From NCBI RefSeq assembly GCF_013009555.1, contig NZ_CP046176.1, forward strand, positions 3,441,501 through 3,505,500: a stretch of DNA of 64,000 nucleotides. Reading direction: 5' to 3'. Below, piece by piece: positions 41,536 to 50,601 of this stretch. Position 1 is the stretch's first letter. Each line of letters starts with the position of its first letter. The stretch comes from Phocaeicola dorei. GTDB lineage: Bacteria; Bacteroidota; Bacteroidia; Bacteroidales; Bacteroidaceae. A program made the position numbers and the translations under genes. The notes beneath the pieces are model-generated. The model searched no databases, was not told where the DNA came from, and saw nothing but the letters and a program-made list of their open reading frames with translations.

Positions 41536-42354
41536 ATGAATCAAGTAAAAGCTCTATTTCTTTTTATTCTATTGGCTTGTAGTCTGAATATTACCGCGCA
41601 ACGCATAAAAGGTAGTGACACGGTGTTGCCCGTATCACAAGAAACAGCCGAGATTTTCATGAAAGATGATCCCGACCGACGGGTAACCGTCACCGGCGGA
41701 GGAACCGGAGTGGGGATTTCCGCCCTGATGGACAACACAACAGATATCGCTATGGCTTCCCGTCCCATCAAATTCAGCGAAAAGATGAAACTGAAAGCCG
41801 CCAAACAGGAAGTGGAGGAGGTAATTATAGCGTATGACGCCCTGGCCGTCATTGTAAACCCGTCCAACCCTGTCAGCCAACTGACACGCCAGCAACTGGA
41901 AGCCATATTCCGCGGCAAGATAACCAATTGGAAACAGCTGGGGGGACCCGATATGAAAATCATTGTCTATTCTCGCGAAACCTCTTCGGGAACTTACGAA
42001 TTTTTCAAAGAAAGCGCCCTGAAGAACAAGAACTACATGAGCAGCAGCTTGTCCATGCCCGCCACCGGAGCCGTGATCCAGTCTGTAAGCCAGACCAAAG
42101 GCGCTATCGGCTATGTGGGACTGGCCTACTTGTCTCCCCGGGTGAAAGCCATTGCCGTTTCCTACGATGACGGCAAGCATTATGTACTGCCCAGCCTTGA
42201 AAACGGAAAGAAGAAACTTTACCCCGTAGTACGCCCTCTTTATTACTATTACAATGTAGCCAATAAGGAAAAAGTGACCCCGTTCATTGACTACATCCTG
42301 TCACCCGAGGGGCAAAATATTATAAAAAACGGTGGATATATTCCTGTGAAATAA
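41536..42354 (+). CDS. pstS: Phosphate ABC transporter substrate-binding protein PstS
   Basis: 272 residues with a signal peptide ending near NITAQ. Phosphate-binding landmarks: IKGSDTVLPVSQ, TGGGTGVGISALMDNTTDIAMASRP, and SRETSSGTYEFF. Divergent from the pstC operon instead of leading it, as is seen in other Bacteroidetes. A -7-like box of glnS lies 23 bases after its stop. Confidence 0.95.
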   Translation: MNQVKALFLFILLACSLNITAQRIKGSDTVLPVSQETAEIFMKDDPDRRVTVTGGGTGVGISALMDNTTDIAMASRPIKFSEKMKLKAAKQEVEEVIIAYDALAVIVNPSNPVSQLTRQQLEAIFRGKITNWKQLGGPDMKIIVYSRETSSGTYEFFKESALKNKNYMSSSLSMPATGAVIQSVSQTKGAIGYVGLAYLSPRVKAIAVSYDDGKHYVLPSLENGKKKLYPVVRPLYYYYNVANKEKVTPFIDYILSPEGQNIIKNGGYIPVK

Positions 42355-42376
42355 AGGATATCCCAAAAAGAATGCG

Positions 42377-42384
42377 TACTTTTG
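42377..42384 (+). promoter_or_regulatory. -7 box of glnS
   Basis: TACTTTTG fits TAnnTTTG. It lies 23 bases after the pstS stop and 28 bases before the glnS ATG. The open frame of glnS reaches back to a TTG inside this box, which therefore is not the start. No clear -33 box. Confidence 0.5.
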
Positions 42385-42411
42385 CAGCAAAAGTGTAAAA
42401 TTGATATCACA

Positions 42412-44151
42412 ATGACTGAAATGAACGCTACAGAAGCTACAGAGAAGAAAAGTCTGAACTTCATTGAACAGGCAGTTGAGAACGACCTGAAAGAAGGTAA
42501 AAACGGAGGGAAAGTACAAACCCGCTTTCCGCCCGAGCCGAACGGCTACCTGCACATCGGTCATGCCAAAGCCATCTGTCTGGATTTCGGGATAGCTGCA
42601 CGCTATGGTGGCGTATGTAACCTGCGTTTTGACGACACCAACCCGACCAAAGAAGATATGGAATACGTGGAAGCCATCAAGGAGGACATCCAATGGCTCG
42701 GATTCCAGTGGGGAAACGAATATTATGCATCCGACTACTTCCAGCAATTATGGGATTTCGCCGTCAATCTGATAAAGGAAGGAAAGGCTTATATAGACGA
42801 ACAGAACTCCGAACAAATCGCGGCACAGAAGGGAACTCCCACCCAACCCGGAACCGAGAGCCCTTACCGCAACCGTCCCATCGAGGAAAGTCTGGAACTG
42901 TTCAACAAAATGAACAGCGGTGAAATAGAAGAAGGCAAAATGGTGCTCCGCGCCAAAATAGACATGGCAAGCCCCAACATGCACTTCCGCGACCCTATTA
43001 TTTATCGTGTGGTAAAGACTCCGCACCACCGCACAGGCGAAACCTGGAAAGCATACCCTATGTATGACTTCGCACACGGACAGAGCGACTACTTTGAAGG
43101 AGTAACTCATTCACTGTGTACCCTGGAGTTCGTACCCCACCGTCCGTTGTACGACCTGTTCGTGGACTGGGTAAAAGAAGGTAAAGATCTGGACGACAAC
43201 CGTCCTCATCAGTATGAGTTCAACAAACTGAACTTGAACTACACCTTGATGAGCAAGCGTAACCTGCTGATTCTGGTAAAAGAACATCTGGTAAACGGTT
43301 GGGACGACCCCCGTATGCCGACTCTCTGCGGTTTCCGCCGTCGCGGCTACTCGCCCGAGTCCATCCGCAAATTTGTAGACAAGATAGGTTATACCACTTA
43401 CGATGCCCTGAATGACTTCGCCCTGCTGGAAAGCGCTGTCCGCGAGGACTTGAACAGCCGTGCCACCCGTGTATCGGCAGTCATCAATCCGGTGAAGCTG
43501 ATCATTACCAACTATCCCGAAGGACAGGTGGAGGAAATGGAAGCTGTCAACAACCCGGAAGATCCGTCGGCAGGCACACACACCATCGAATTCAGCCGCG
43601 AGTTGTGGATAGAACGCGACGACTTCATGGAAGATGCCCCGAAGAAATATTTCCGTATGACTCCGGGACAGGAAGTGCGTCTGAAAAGCGGATACATCGT
43701 GAAATGTACAGGCTGCAAGAAAGACGACAACGGCAACGTGGTGGAGGTATATTGCGAATACGATCCCGACAGCAAAACAGGCATGCCGGGCAGCAACCGC
43801 AAAATCAAAGGTACGATCCACTGGGTAAGCTGTGCACACTGTCTGCCTGCCGAAGTACGCCTGTATGACCGCCTGTGGAAAGTGGAGAACCCGCGTGATG
43901 AGATGGCCGCTATCCGCGAAGCAAAGAACTGCGACGCACTGGAAGCCATGAAAGAAATGATCAACCCCGATTCGTTGAATGTATTAACCAACTGCTATGT
44001 AGAGAAATATCTGGCCGATGCCAAACCGCTGGATTACTTACAGTTCCAACGCATCGGTTATTTCAATGTGGACAAAGACTCTACACCAGAAAATCTGGTG
44101 TTCAACCGCACCGTATCTTTAAAAGATACCTGGAGCAAAATTAATAAATAA
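42412..44151 (+). CDS. glnS: Glutaminyl-tRNA synthetase
   Basis: 579 residues from the ATG at 42412 (MTEMNATEA). Class I motifs: PPEPNGYLHIGHAKA (HIGH) and LMSKRNL (KMSKS-like). The C-terminal anticodon-binding beta-barrels are present (QEVRLKSGYIVKCTGCKKDDNG). Slightly longer than the E. coli enzyme. Ten bases upstream of the TPR gene, so probably co-transcribed. Confidence 0.97.
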   Translation: MTEMNATEATEKKSLNFIEQAVENDLKEGKNGGKVQTRFPPEPNGYLHIGHAKAICLDFGIAARYGGVCNLRFDDTNPTKEDMEYVEAIKEDIQWLGFQWGNEYYASDYFQQLWDFAVNLIKEGKAYIDEQNSEQIAAQKGTPTQPGTESPYRNRPIEESLELFNKMNSGEIEEGKMVLRAKIDMASPNMHFRDPIIYRVVKTPHHRTGETWKAYPMYDFAHGQSDYFEGVTHSLCTLEFVPHRPLYDLFVDWVKEGKDLDDNRPHQYEFNKLNLNYTLMSKRNLLILVKEHLVNGWDDPRMPTLCGFRRRGYSPESIRKFVDKIGYTTYDALNDFALLESAVREDLNSRATRVSAVINPVKLIITNYPEGQVEEMEAVNNPEDPSAGTHTIEFSRELWIERDDFMEDAPKKYFRMTPGQEVRLKSGYIVKCTGCKKDDNGNVVEVYCEYDPDSKTGMPGSNRKIKGTIHWVSCAHCLPAEVRLYDRLWKVENPRDEMAAIREAKNCDALEAMKEMINPDSLNVLTNCYVEKYLADAKPLDYLQFQRIGYFNVDKDSTPENLVFNRTVSLKDTWSKINK

Positions 44152-44161
44152 AAACAAACTT

Positions 44162-45679
44162 ATGAACTATGACATGTCTTCTTACTTTGAAGACCCGGAA
44201 TTTAAAGAAGCATTAGCAAGATACGAGGGTATGGTGGAAAACCATACCCCCGCTTATTTTGAAGCTGATGAACTGACCGATATCGCCGAATATTACGCCT
44301 CAAAAGGAAGACATAAAGACGCTGACAAGGCCATAAATCTTGCAATCCAATTGCACCCTGATAACATAGACGCCCTGATTTTCCGGGCACGTTCCTTGAT
44401 GCTGCTAGGAAAAAAAGAAGAAGCCCAAATGGTGATGCAGCTCATCAACAACCCTGCCGACCGTGAATTCAGATTCCTGCAAGCCGACCTACTGATAGAG
44501 GAGGAACACATGGAAGAGGCCGATAAGATATTACAACAACTAGCCATGGAGGAGGAGTATGAACTGGATACGCTGCTAGACATCATTCTGGACTACGTTG
44601 ACGTCAACCAGAAAGAATACGCCAAGAAGTGGATCGACTGCCTGTTTGCCCATTTCGACATGCAAACCCTGCCGGAAACCAACCAACGTCTTCGCGACGT
44701 GCTGTGCGATTATTACAGTACTTTCAACAAACCGGACTTGGCTATCCCTTACCTGAACATGACTCTGAACGAGTTTCCCTATTCCGTTCAGCATTGGAAC
44801 GAACTGGGTAAATGCTATCTGCAACAAGAGCAATACGAAAAGGCGCACGAAGCTTTTGATTTCGCATTAGCCATTGATGAAAACAACACAGAGACATTGA
44901 CCTTGAAAGCATTCCTTTACAGCCAGACAGCAAATATCAAGGAATCTATCAACTATTATCTCCGTCTGGAAAAGGCGACAGAGAAGAAACCTCCCGTTTA
45001 TATGGCATTGGCTGGTCTCCACTTCGAGATGAAGGATTACGAAACCGCCATGAAGTATACACAAAAGCTGCTAAAACAGAAACAGGAGATAACTGCATTC
45101 GAGCTAACCGATATATATAGTATCGCAGCCCTCTGTCATGTAGCCCTGGGACATCCTGAAGAGGGATATATGTATCTGGACCAAGTGCTGAAGCAGAACG
45201 GGAACGATGCGGAAACACGTATCTATGCCGGACAGTTTTTCACGATAATGGCAGGCAGCAAGGACATCAGCGAGGAGGAAAGAAAGAATAATATCGACAA
45301 GGCGGAGGAACAATTCAACCTCGCCCTGGAATTCACCCCGAAAGAGGAACGGATGGATATTTTGTTCAAAATCGGATCCAAATACTTCGATGAACATCTC
45401 TTTGAATATGCCAACCGGTATTTTGAGCAAATAAACAAAGAATTCCCCCACAACGCCCATAGCACTTATTTCTTTCTGATTTATGGCTATCTTTATTTAC
45501 AGCAACCAGGTCCGTTCATACACTATCTGGCTAAAATCAATAAAGAACTTCCTGATACGTATGCAGCTCTGGGAGTTGATGAAAACGCACAGTTTCCCGA
45601 CCAGTTATTCAACGAAGCGATACGCGTAATCAAGGACGATATCAGCAAAGGCAAGCTAAACTTAAACAATTATTTATAA
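44162..45679 (+). CDS. Tetratricopeptide repeat protein
   Basis: 505 residues made largely of helical 34-residue repeats (for example NELGKCYLQQEQYEKAHEAFDFALAID and ADKAINLAIQLHPDNIDAL). No signal peptide, so cytosolic. It likely acts as a binding scaffold; partners unknown. Sits between glnS and dedA with gaps of 10 and 7 bases. Confidence 0.85.
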   Translation: MNYDMSSYFEDPEFKEALARYEGMVENHTPAYFEADELTDIAEYYASKGRHKDADKAINLAIQLHPDNIDALIFRARSLMLLGKKEEAQMVMQLINNPADREFRFLQADLLIEEEHMEEADKILQQLAMEEEYELDTLLDIILDYVDVNQKEYAKKWIDCLFAHFDMQTLPETNQRLRDVLCDYYSTFNKPDLAIPYLNMTLNEFPYSVQHWNELGKCYLQQEQYEKAHEAFDFALAIDENNTETLTLKAFLYSQTANIKESINYYLRLEKATEKKPPVYMALAGLHFEMKDYETAMKYTQKLLKQKQEITAFELTDIYSIAALCHVALGHPEEGYMYLDQVLKQNGNDAETRIYAGQFFTIMAGSKDISEEERKNNIDKAEEQFNLALEFTPKEERMDILFKIGSKYFDEHLFEYANRYFEQINKEFPHNAHSTYFFLIYGYLYLQQPGPFIHYLAKINKELPDTYAALGVDENAQFPDQLFNEAIRVIKDDISKGKLNLNNYL

Positions 45680-45686
45680 TTATTTT

Positions 45687-46313
45687 ATGGAATCAGTTGC
45701 ATTTATTCAATGGTGTCTGGACCACCTGAATTATTGGACAATTACGTTATTAATGGCCATCGAAAGCTCTTTTATCCCCTTCCCCTCGGAAGTGGTAGTG
45801 CCTCCTGCCGCTTACAAGGCAGCCGGAGGCAACAGTGACCTGAATGTATTTCTGGTAGTTATATTTGCGACAATCGGAGCCAATATCGGCGCTCTCATCA
45901 ATTATTACATAGCCTATTTCGTAGGCCGTCCGCTGGTTTATAAATTCGCGAACAGCCGCTTCGGGCACATGTGTCTGATTGATGAAGCCAAGGTTCAGAA
46001 CGCGGAACACTACTTTGACAAGCACGGGGCACTCTCCACCTTTATCGGACGTCTTATTCCTGCCGTCCGCCAGCTTATCTCCATTCCTGCCGGTCTGGCC
46101 AAGATGAAATTATCCACTTTCCTGCTGTACACAACGCTGGGAGCAGGTATCTGGAATGCCATTCTGGCGGCTATCGGTTACTATCTGCAATCAGTGGTTC
46201 CCGAAGAGCAGTTATTGAGTACCGTAACCGAATACAGTCACGAGTTAGGATATTGCTTCATTGCTATCGGTGTTTTAGTGGTAGGTTTCTTGATTTACAA
46301 AGGAAGAAAATAA
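45687..46313 (+). CDS. DedA-family membrane protein
   Basis: 208 residues. Family motif GANIGALINYYIAYFVGRPL and FIGRLIPAVRQLISIPAGLAKM, with about four hydrophobic segments and re-entrant loops. Members carry undecaprenyl phosphate or phospholipid across the membrane in characterised cases. It follows the TPR gene by seven bases. Confidence 0.92.
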   Translation: MESVAFIQWCLDHLNYWTITLLMAIESSFIPFPSEVVVPPAAYKAAGGNSDLNVFLVVIFATIGANIGALINYYIAYFVGRPLVYKFANSRFGHMCLIDEAKVQNAEHYFDKHGALSTFIGRLIPAVRQLISIPAGLAKMKLSTFLLYTTLGAGIWNAILAAIGYYLQSVVPEEQLLSTVTEYSHELGYCFIAIGVLVVGFLIYKGRK

Positions 46314-46381
46314 AAAAGAATGAACTTTTTTCCATTTAAATTTGTTATCATTACAGTATCGAACTAAAATATAATAAAATT

Positions 46382-46885
46382 ATGGCAAAAACAGCATTTA
46401 AAGGAGCACCGGTGACATTGGCCGGAGAATTTGTAAAAGTAGGAACTTCAGCTCCGGAATTTACATTGGTAAAAGGAGACTTAAGCAATTATACATTAAA
46501 GGATGGTAAAGGCAAGTACCTGATTCTGAACATTTTTCCCAGTCTGGATACAGGTGTATGCGCTACTTCCGTACGCAAGTTCAATCAGTTGGCTGCAAAC
46601 CAGCCCAATACGGTAGTGTTGGCTATCTCTAAAGACCTGCCATTCGCCCAGGGCCGCTTCTGCACCACCGAAGGGATCAGTAACGTTATTCCTTTGTCTG
46701 ATTATCGCTATACTTCCGATTTTGCTGAAAAATATGGTGTTCTGATGACCGACGGTCCTTTGGCAGGATTATTGGCACGTTCGGTAGTAGTGGTTGACCC
46801 GGAAGGAAAAGTGGTTTATACCGAACTTGTTCCCGAAATAACCCAGGAACCGGATTATGAAGCTGCATTAAAAGCAGTAAAATAA
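46382..46885 (+). CDS. tpx: Thiol peroxidase (atypical 2-Cys peroxiredoxin)
   Basis: 167 residues. Peroxidatic Cys60 in [13 protein letters not shown] and resolving Cys94 in GRFCTTEG match Tpx. Reduces lipid and hydrogen peroxides with thioredoxin. The last codons and stop lie in a duplicated 15-base unit (46874-46903, GCAGTAAAATAAAAA twice), so the real stop is the first TAA. Confidence 0.95.
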   Translation: MAKTAFKGAPVTLAGEFVKVGTSAPEFTLVKGDLSNYTLKDGKGKYLILNIFPSLDTGVCATSVRKFNQLAANQPNTVVLAISKDLPFAQGRFCTTEGISNVIPLSDYRYTSDFAEKYGVLMTDGPLAGLLARSVVVVDPEGKVVYTELVPEITQEPDYEAALKAVK

Positions 46886-46903
46886 AAAGCAGTAAAATAA
46901 AAA
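46874..46903 (+). repeat. 15-base tandem duplication over the tpx stop codon
   Basis: GCAGTAAAATAAAAA occurs twice in tandem. The first copy carries the last Ala codon context, the penultimate Val, Lys and the TAA stop; the second is downstream. It leaves the protein unchanged. Confidence 0.9.
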
Positions 46904-46967
46904 GCTCCCGAAGGAATAAAGAAAACGGCAGAAGATTTTGTCAATCTGTCTGCATAGGTTTTGGTGG

Positions 46968-47001
46968 TTTCGGGCATAACTTCAAGAAGTTATGCCCGAA
47001 A
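46968..47001. terminator. Perfect 15-base stem between tpx and fcl
   Basis: TTTCGGGCATAACTT (46968-46982) and its exact complement (46987-47001) around CAAG. It stands between the convergent tpx and fcl genes and likely ends transcription from both sides. CTTTTAT follows on the plus strand. Confidence 0.8.
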
Positions 47002-47019
47002 CTTTTATATGTTATGCCG

Positions 47020-47091
47020 GAAAGATCTATCATCTTGCATACAAACGATCTATAATCTTACACCCGAAAGATCTATCATCTTGCATCTTCA
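47020..47091. repeat. AAGATCTAT-ATCTT repeats after fcl
   Basis: Three short copies: GAAAGATCTATCATCTTGCA, CGATCTATAATCTTACA and GAAAGATCTATCATCTTGCA. The middle one is the same word as at 6739-6750. Each can form a small AAGAT/ATCTT stem. They lie directly beyond the fcl stop. Confidence 0.65.
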
Positions 47092-47095
47092 TCTT

Positions 47096-48166
47096 CTAAG
47101 ACAAATACCATTGATACATTCGGTGTACTCCCTCTTCTATATCAATCTTATGCTGCCATCCCAGACTATGCAATTTGCTTACATCCGTCAGCTTGCGCAT
47201 AGTGCCGTCGGGCTTCGTAGCGTCAAAAGTCAGTTTGCCTTGATAGCCCACTTCTTTGACAATCTTATCCGCCAATTGAGCGATGGTGATTTCTTTTCCC
47301 GTACCGATATTGATATGGCAGTTACGGATATCCTTGGAACCGGGTGTGTATGTATCCTTAAAGTCCACATGCTCCATGATATAGACACTGGCATCGGCCA
47401 TTTCCTCACTCCATAAGAATTCACGCAACGGCTTGCCTGTACCCCATAAGGTCACTTCCTGTCCGGAGATGCCGTATTTTTTCAATACAGCCAGAATTTC
47501 CTCATCCGTATTCAAACCGCTTACTCCCTCCACAGGGCGGAGATTCATATCTTTACGCACCGCATCCCAATCTCCTTCATTCAGGCATTTTCCCAAATGA
47601 ATCTTACGAATCATGGCAGGCAGCACATGGCTGTTCTCCAAATGGAAATTATCATTGGGACCGTAAAGGTTCGTGGGCATCACGGCTATGTAATTGGTTC
47701 CATATTGCAGGTTAAAGCTTTCGCACATCTTCAATCCCGCAATCTTCGCAATAGCGTATGGTTCGTTGGTGTACTCCAACGGTGAAGTCAGCAACACCTC
47801 TTCCTTCATGGGTTGTCCGGCATCACGAGGGTAAATGCAAGTGCTTCCCAAAAACAAGAGTTTCTTTACATTGTGACGGAAGCTCTCTCCTATCACATTC
47901 TGCTGAATCTGCAAGTTCTGATAAATAAAATCGGCACGGTAAAGACTGTTCGCCATGATACCGCCCACATGTGCCGCCGCTAAAATGACATACCGGGGCT
48001 GCTCTTCATCAAAGAACTCCTTCACAGCCTGCCCGTCCAGCAGATCCAGTTCTTTGTGAGAACGGCCTACCAGATTGGTATATCCTTTTTGCTGCAAATT
48101 ATTCCATATAGCAGAACCCACCAGTCCGTGGTGTCCTGCTACATATATCTTGGCTGTTTTTTCCAT
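47096..48166 (-). CDS. fcl: GDP-L-fucose synthase
   Basis: 356 residues, extended SDR: GHHGLVGSAIWNNL at the N-terminus (GxxGxxG) and NEPYAIAKIAGLKMCESF (Tyr-x3-Lys). It turns GDP-4-keto-6-deoxymannose into GDP-L-fucose by epimerisation and reduction. Its ATG overlaps the gmd stop codon (TAATG). Supplies GDP-fucose to the two GT11 enzymes of the capsule locus, by inference. Confidence 0.96.
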   Translation of the reverse strand: MEKTAKIYVAGHHGLVGSAIWNNLQQKGYTNLVGRSHKELDLLDGQAVKEFFDEEQPRYVILAAAHVGGIMANSLYRADFIYQNLQIQQNVIGESFRHNVKKLLFLGSTCIYPRDAGQPMKEEVLLTSPLEYTNEPYAIAKIAGLKMCESFNLQYGTNYIAVMPTNLYGPNDNFHLENSHVLPAMIRKIHLGKCLNEGDWDAVRKDMNLRPVEGVSGLNTDEEILAVLKKYGISGQEVTLWGTGKPLREFLWSEEMADASVYIMEHVDFKDTYTPGSKDIRNCHINIGTGKEITIAQLADKIVKEVGYQGKLTFDATKPDGTMRKLTDVSKLHSLGWQHKIDIEEGVHRMYQWYLS

Positions 48167-49248
48167 TATTCCGCTATTTGAGCCTTTAAATATAGTTTCT
48201 TCACGAACTTCATATCATGCTTCACCATGATTTTCACCAGTTCGGGGAAAGAAGTCTTACGGGGATTCCAGCCCAATAAGGTTTTGGCTTTAGTGGGATC
48301 ACCCAGCAACTGCTCCACTTCGGCAGGACGGAAATACTTAGGATCGACGGCAACCAGTTCCTTGCCCGTCGCCACATCGATGCCTCTTTCATCCACCCCT
48401 TTGCCTTCCCAGCGCAACTCAATGCCCACTTCCTTGAAGGCCAAGGTACAGAACTCGCGCACCGTATGATACTCGCCGGTCGCAATAACAAAATCTTCGG
48501 GAGTATCGTGCTGAAGAATCATCCACATACACTCCACATAATCTTTGGCATAGCCCCAGTCACGCAAAGAATCCAGATTTCCCAGATACAGTTTGTCCTG
48601 ATATCCCTGGGCTATACGTGCGGCAGCCAAAGTAATCTTGCGTGTTACAAAGTTTTCACCACGACGTTCGCTCTCATGGTTGAACAGGATGCCGTTCACG
48701 GCAAACATACCGTAACTTTCACGATAATTCTTGGTAATCCAGAAACCATACTGCTTGGCCACCCCATACGGAGAACGGGGATAGAAAGGAGTCGTTTCCT
48801 TCTGAGGGACTTCCTGCACCAGTCCGAACAACTCGGAGGTAGATGCCTGATAAATCTTGGTCTTTTTTTCCAAACCCAGGATCCGGACAGCTTCCAACAT
48901 ACGCAGCGTGCCTACCGCATCCGCTTCCGCAGTGTACTCGGGCACATCGAAACTTACTTTCACATGGCTCTGAGCAGCCAGATTATAGATTTCATCGGGC
49001 TGTACAGCCTGAATGATACGTATCAGCGAACTACTGTCGGTCATATCCCCCCAATGCAGGTTCACCAGACGGGTCTTTTGCATATCACGAACCCACTCGT
49101 CCAGATAGAGATGTTCTATACGACCTGTGTTGAATGAAGAAGAACGGCGCAGAATACCGTGAACCTCATATCCCTTTTCAATCAAAAACTCTGCCAGGAA
49201 TGAACCGTCCTGACCTGTAATACCTGAAATTAAAGCAACTTTTTTCAT
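48166..49248 (-). CDS. gmd: GDP-mannose 4,6-dehydratase
   Basis: 360 residues from the ATG at 49248 (MKKVALISG). Motifs: [27 protein letters not shown], and the catalytic YGVAKQYG. First committed step from GDP-mannose to GDP-fucose. The 175-base gap to manC holds short stems, GCATACA/TGTATGC (49376-49394) and TATCTGCC/GGCAGATA (49316-49368), of unclear role. Confidence 0.97.
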   Translation of the reverse strand: MKKVALISGITGQDGSFLAEFLIEKGYEVHGILRRSSSFNTGRIEHLYLDEWVRDMQKTRLVNLHWGDMTDSSSLIRIIQAVQPDEIYNLAAQSHVKVSFDVPEYTAEADAVGTLRMLEAVRILGLEKKTKIYQASTSELFGLVQEVPQKETTPFYPRSPYGVAKQYGFWITKNYRESYGMFAVNGILFNHESERRGENFVTRKITLAAARIAQGYQDKLYLGNLDSLRDWGYAKDYVECMWMILQHDTPEDFVIATGEYHTVREFCTLAFKEVGIELRWEGKGVDERGIDVATGKELVAVDPKYFRPAEVEQLLGDPTKAKTLLGWNPRKTSFPELVKIMVKHDMKFVKKLYLKAQIAE

Positions 49249-49423
49249 TTCGTTTATTGTAAATGGCCTCATGCAGGCCTTCTAAGTTAGTTCATATCAC
49301 ATAGCTATCTACCGCTATCTGCCTTTCGGCATGACAAAGGACAAAATGACCAAACAGAACGGCAGATAACAGACAGCATACACTCCATGTATGCAGAAAT
49401 AAAATATATACAAGAAAGAATAC

Positions 49424-50497
49424 TTACTCCGCCGAGAATTCTTTGATGCGCTGTTCCTCGCTCAACCGGCAGATCAACAATGTGTTATTCTTCTCAGCAA
49501 CGATATATCCGTCCAGTCCCTGTACCACCACCCTCTTTTCCTGTGTAGTGTGAATCACACAGTTACGGGTTTCATACAACTTTATATTCTCACCTATCTG
49601 CGTATTATTATGGGCATCTTTCGGCAAATTCTCGTGCAACGATCCCCAAGTACCCAAATCACTCCATCCAAAGCTGGCAGGAAGGACAAAAATCTCATCC
49701 GCCTTCTCCATAATGGCATAATCCACCGAAATGTTCTCGCACAAAGGGAAATTCTGGTTAATCATTTCCTGCTCCTTGTCCGTATAATAATAAGGAAGCA
49801 AACGCTCGAACACCTTCGAAATGGCAGGCTGATATACGCGCAGGGCATTCACCACCGTATTTACATTCCACACAAAAATACCGGCATTCCAGAAGAAATT
49901 ATTTTTTTGAATATAGCGCCGGGCTGTTTCCAGATCAGGTTTCTCTTTAAAAGAATACACCCGGAATACTTCCTTATTGGCGGTAGAAGGTACACTGAGA
50001 TCAGCTTCAATGTAACCGTAGCCCGTCTCAGGACGAGTAGGTTTCATGCCCAGGGTAAGGATAGCGTCCGAATCGGCCGTAAAATTCATCGCCGAATTAA
50101 TCACCCGCTGAAACTCCGCAATATTCATCACAATGTGGTCGCTGGGGGTCACCACCATATTGGCCTTAGGATTACGTGCCTTTATTTTCCAACTGACGTA
50201 TGCTATACAAGGAGCCGTATTGCGACGGCAAGGCTCACGCAAGATATGATCATCAGCAATATCGGGCAACTGCTCCTTTACAGTATCCGCATACTTCTCT
50301 GATGTCACCACCCAAATATTTTCCGGAGGACAGATCCCCTGGAAACGGTCAGCCGTAAGTTGGATCAATGTACGGCCGCAACCCAGTACATCAATAAATT
50401 GCTTAGGATAATCAGGAGTACTCATCGGCCAGAAACGGCTTCCAACACCTCCGGCCATTATAACGAGGTGATTATTCTTGATGTTCATATGATTCAT
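49424..50497 (-). CDS. manC: Mannose-1-phosphate guanylyltransferase (single-domain)
   Basis: 357 residues. Signature VIMAGGVGSRFWPMSTPDYPKQF, followed by the typical nucleotidyltransferase core (TPSDHIV). The C-terminal isomerase domain found in dual-function ManC enzymes is absent. It makes GDP-mannose for gmd. The start may be Met1 (50497) or Met4 (50488). Confidence 0.93.
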   Translation of the reverse strand: MNHMNIKNNHLVIMAGGVGSRFWPMSTPDYPKQFIDVLGCGRTLIQLTADRFQGICPPENIWVVTSEKYADTVKEQLPDIADDHILREPCRRNTAPCIAYVSWKIKARNPKANMVVTPSDHIVMNIAEFQRVINSAMNFTADSDAILTLGMKPTRPETGYGYIEADLSVPSTANKEVFRVYSFKEKPDLETARRYIQKNNFFWNAGIFVWNVNTVVNALRVYQPAISKVFERLLPYYYTDKEQEMINQNFPLCENISVDYAIMEKADEIFVLPASFGWSDLGTWGSLHENLPKDAHNNTQIGENIKLYETRNCVIHTTQEKRVVVQGLDGYIVAEKNNTLLICRLSEEQRIKEFSAE

Positions 50498-50516
50498 TTT
50501 TTACGTTGTATGACCG

Positions 50517-50524
50517 CAAAGATA
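50517..50524 (-). promoter_or_regulatory. -7 box of manC
   Basis: Minus strand TATCTTTG ends 20 bases before the manC ATG. It lies back-to-back with the promoter for the divergent transferase gene. No convincing -33 box. Confidence 0.5.
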
Positions 50525-50546
50525 AGTATTATTTTTTAAAAAAAGT

Positions 50547-50577
50547 ATTGCGTTTTAATTTATATGTTCTATATTTG
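50547..50577 (+). promoter_or_regulatory. Promoter of the initiating sugar transferase gene
   Basis: ATTG (50547-50550), a 19-base spacer and TATATTTG (50570-50577). One mismatch in the -33 box only. The ATG at 50602 follows 24 bases later, which rules out the upstream part of the long open frame. Confidence 0.65.
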
Positions 50578-50601
50578 CATACGACTAACATTTTTTTTGT
50601 C

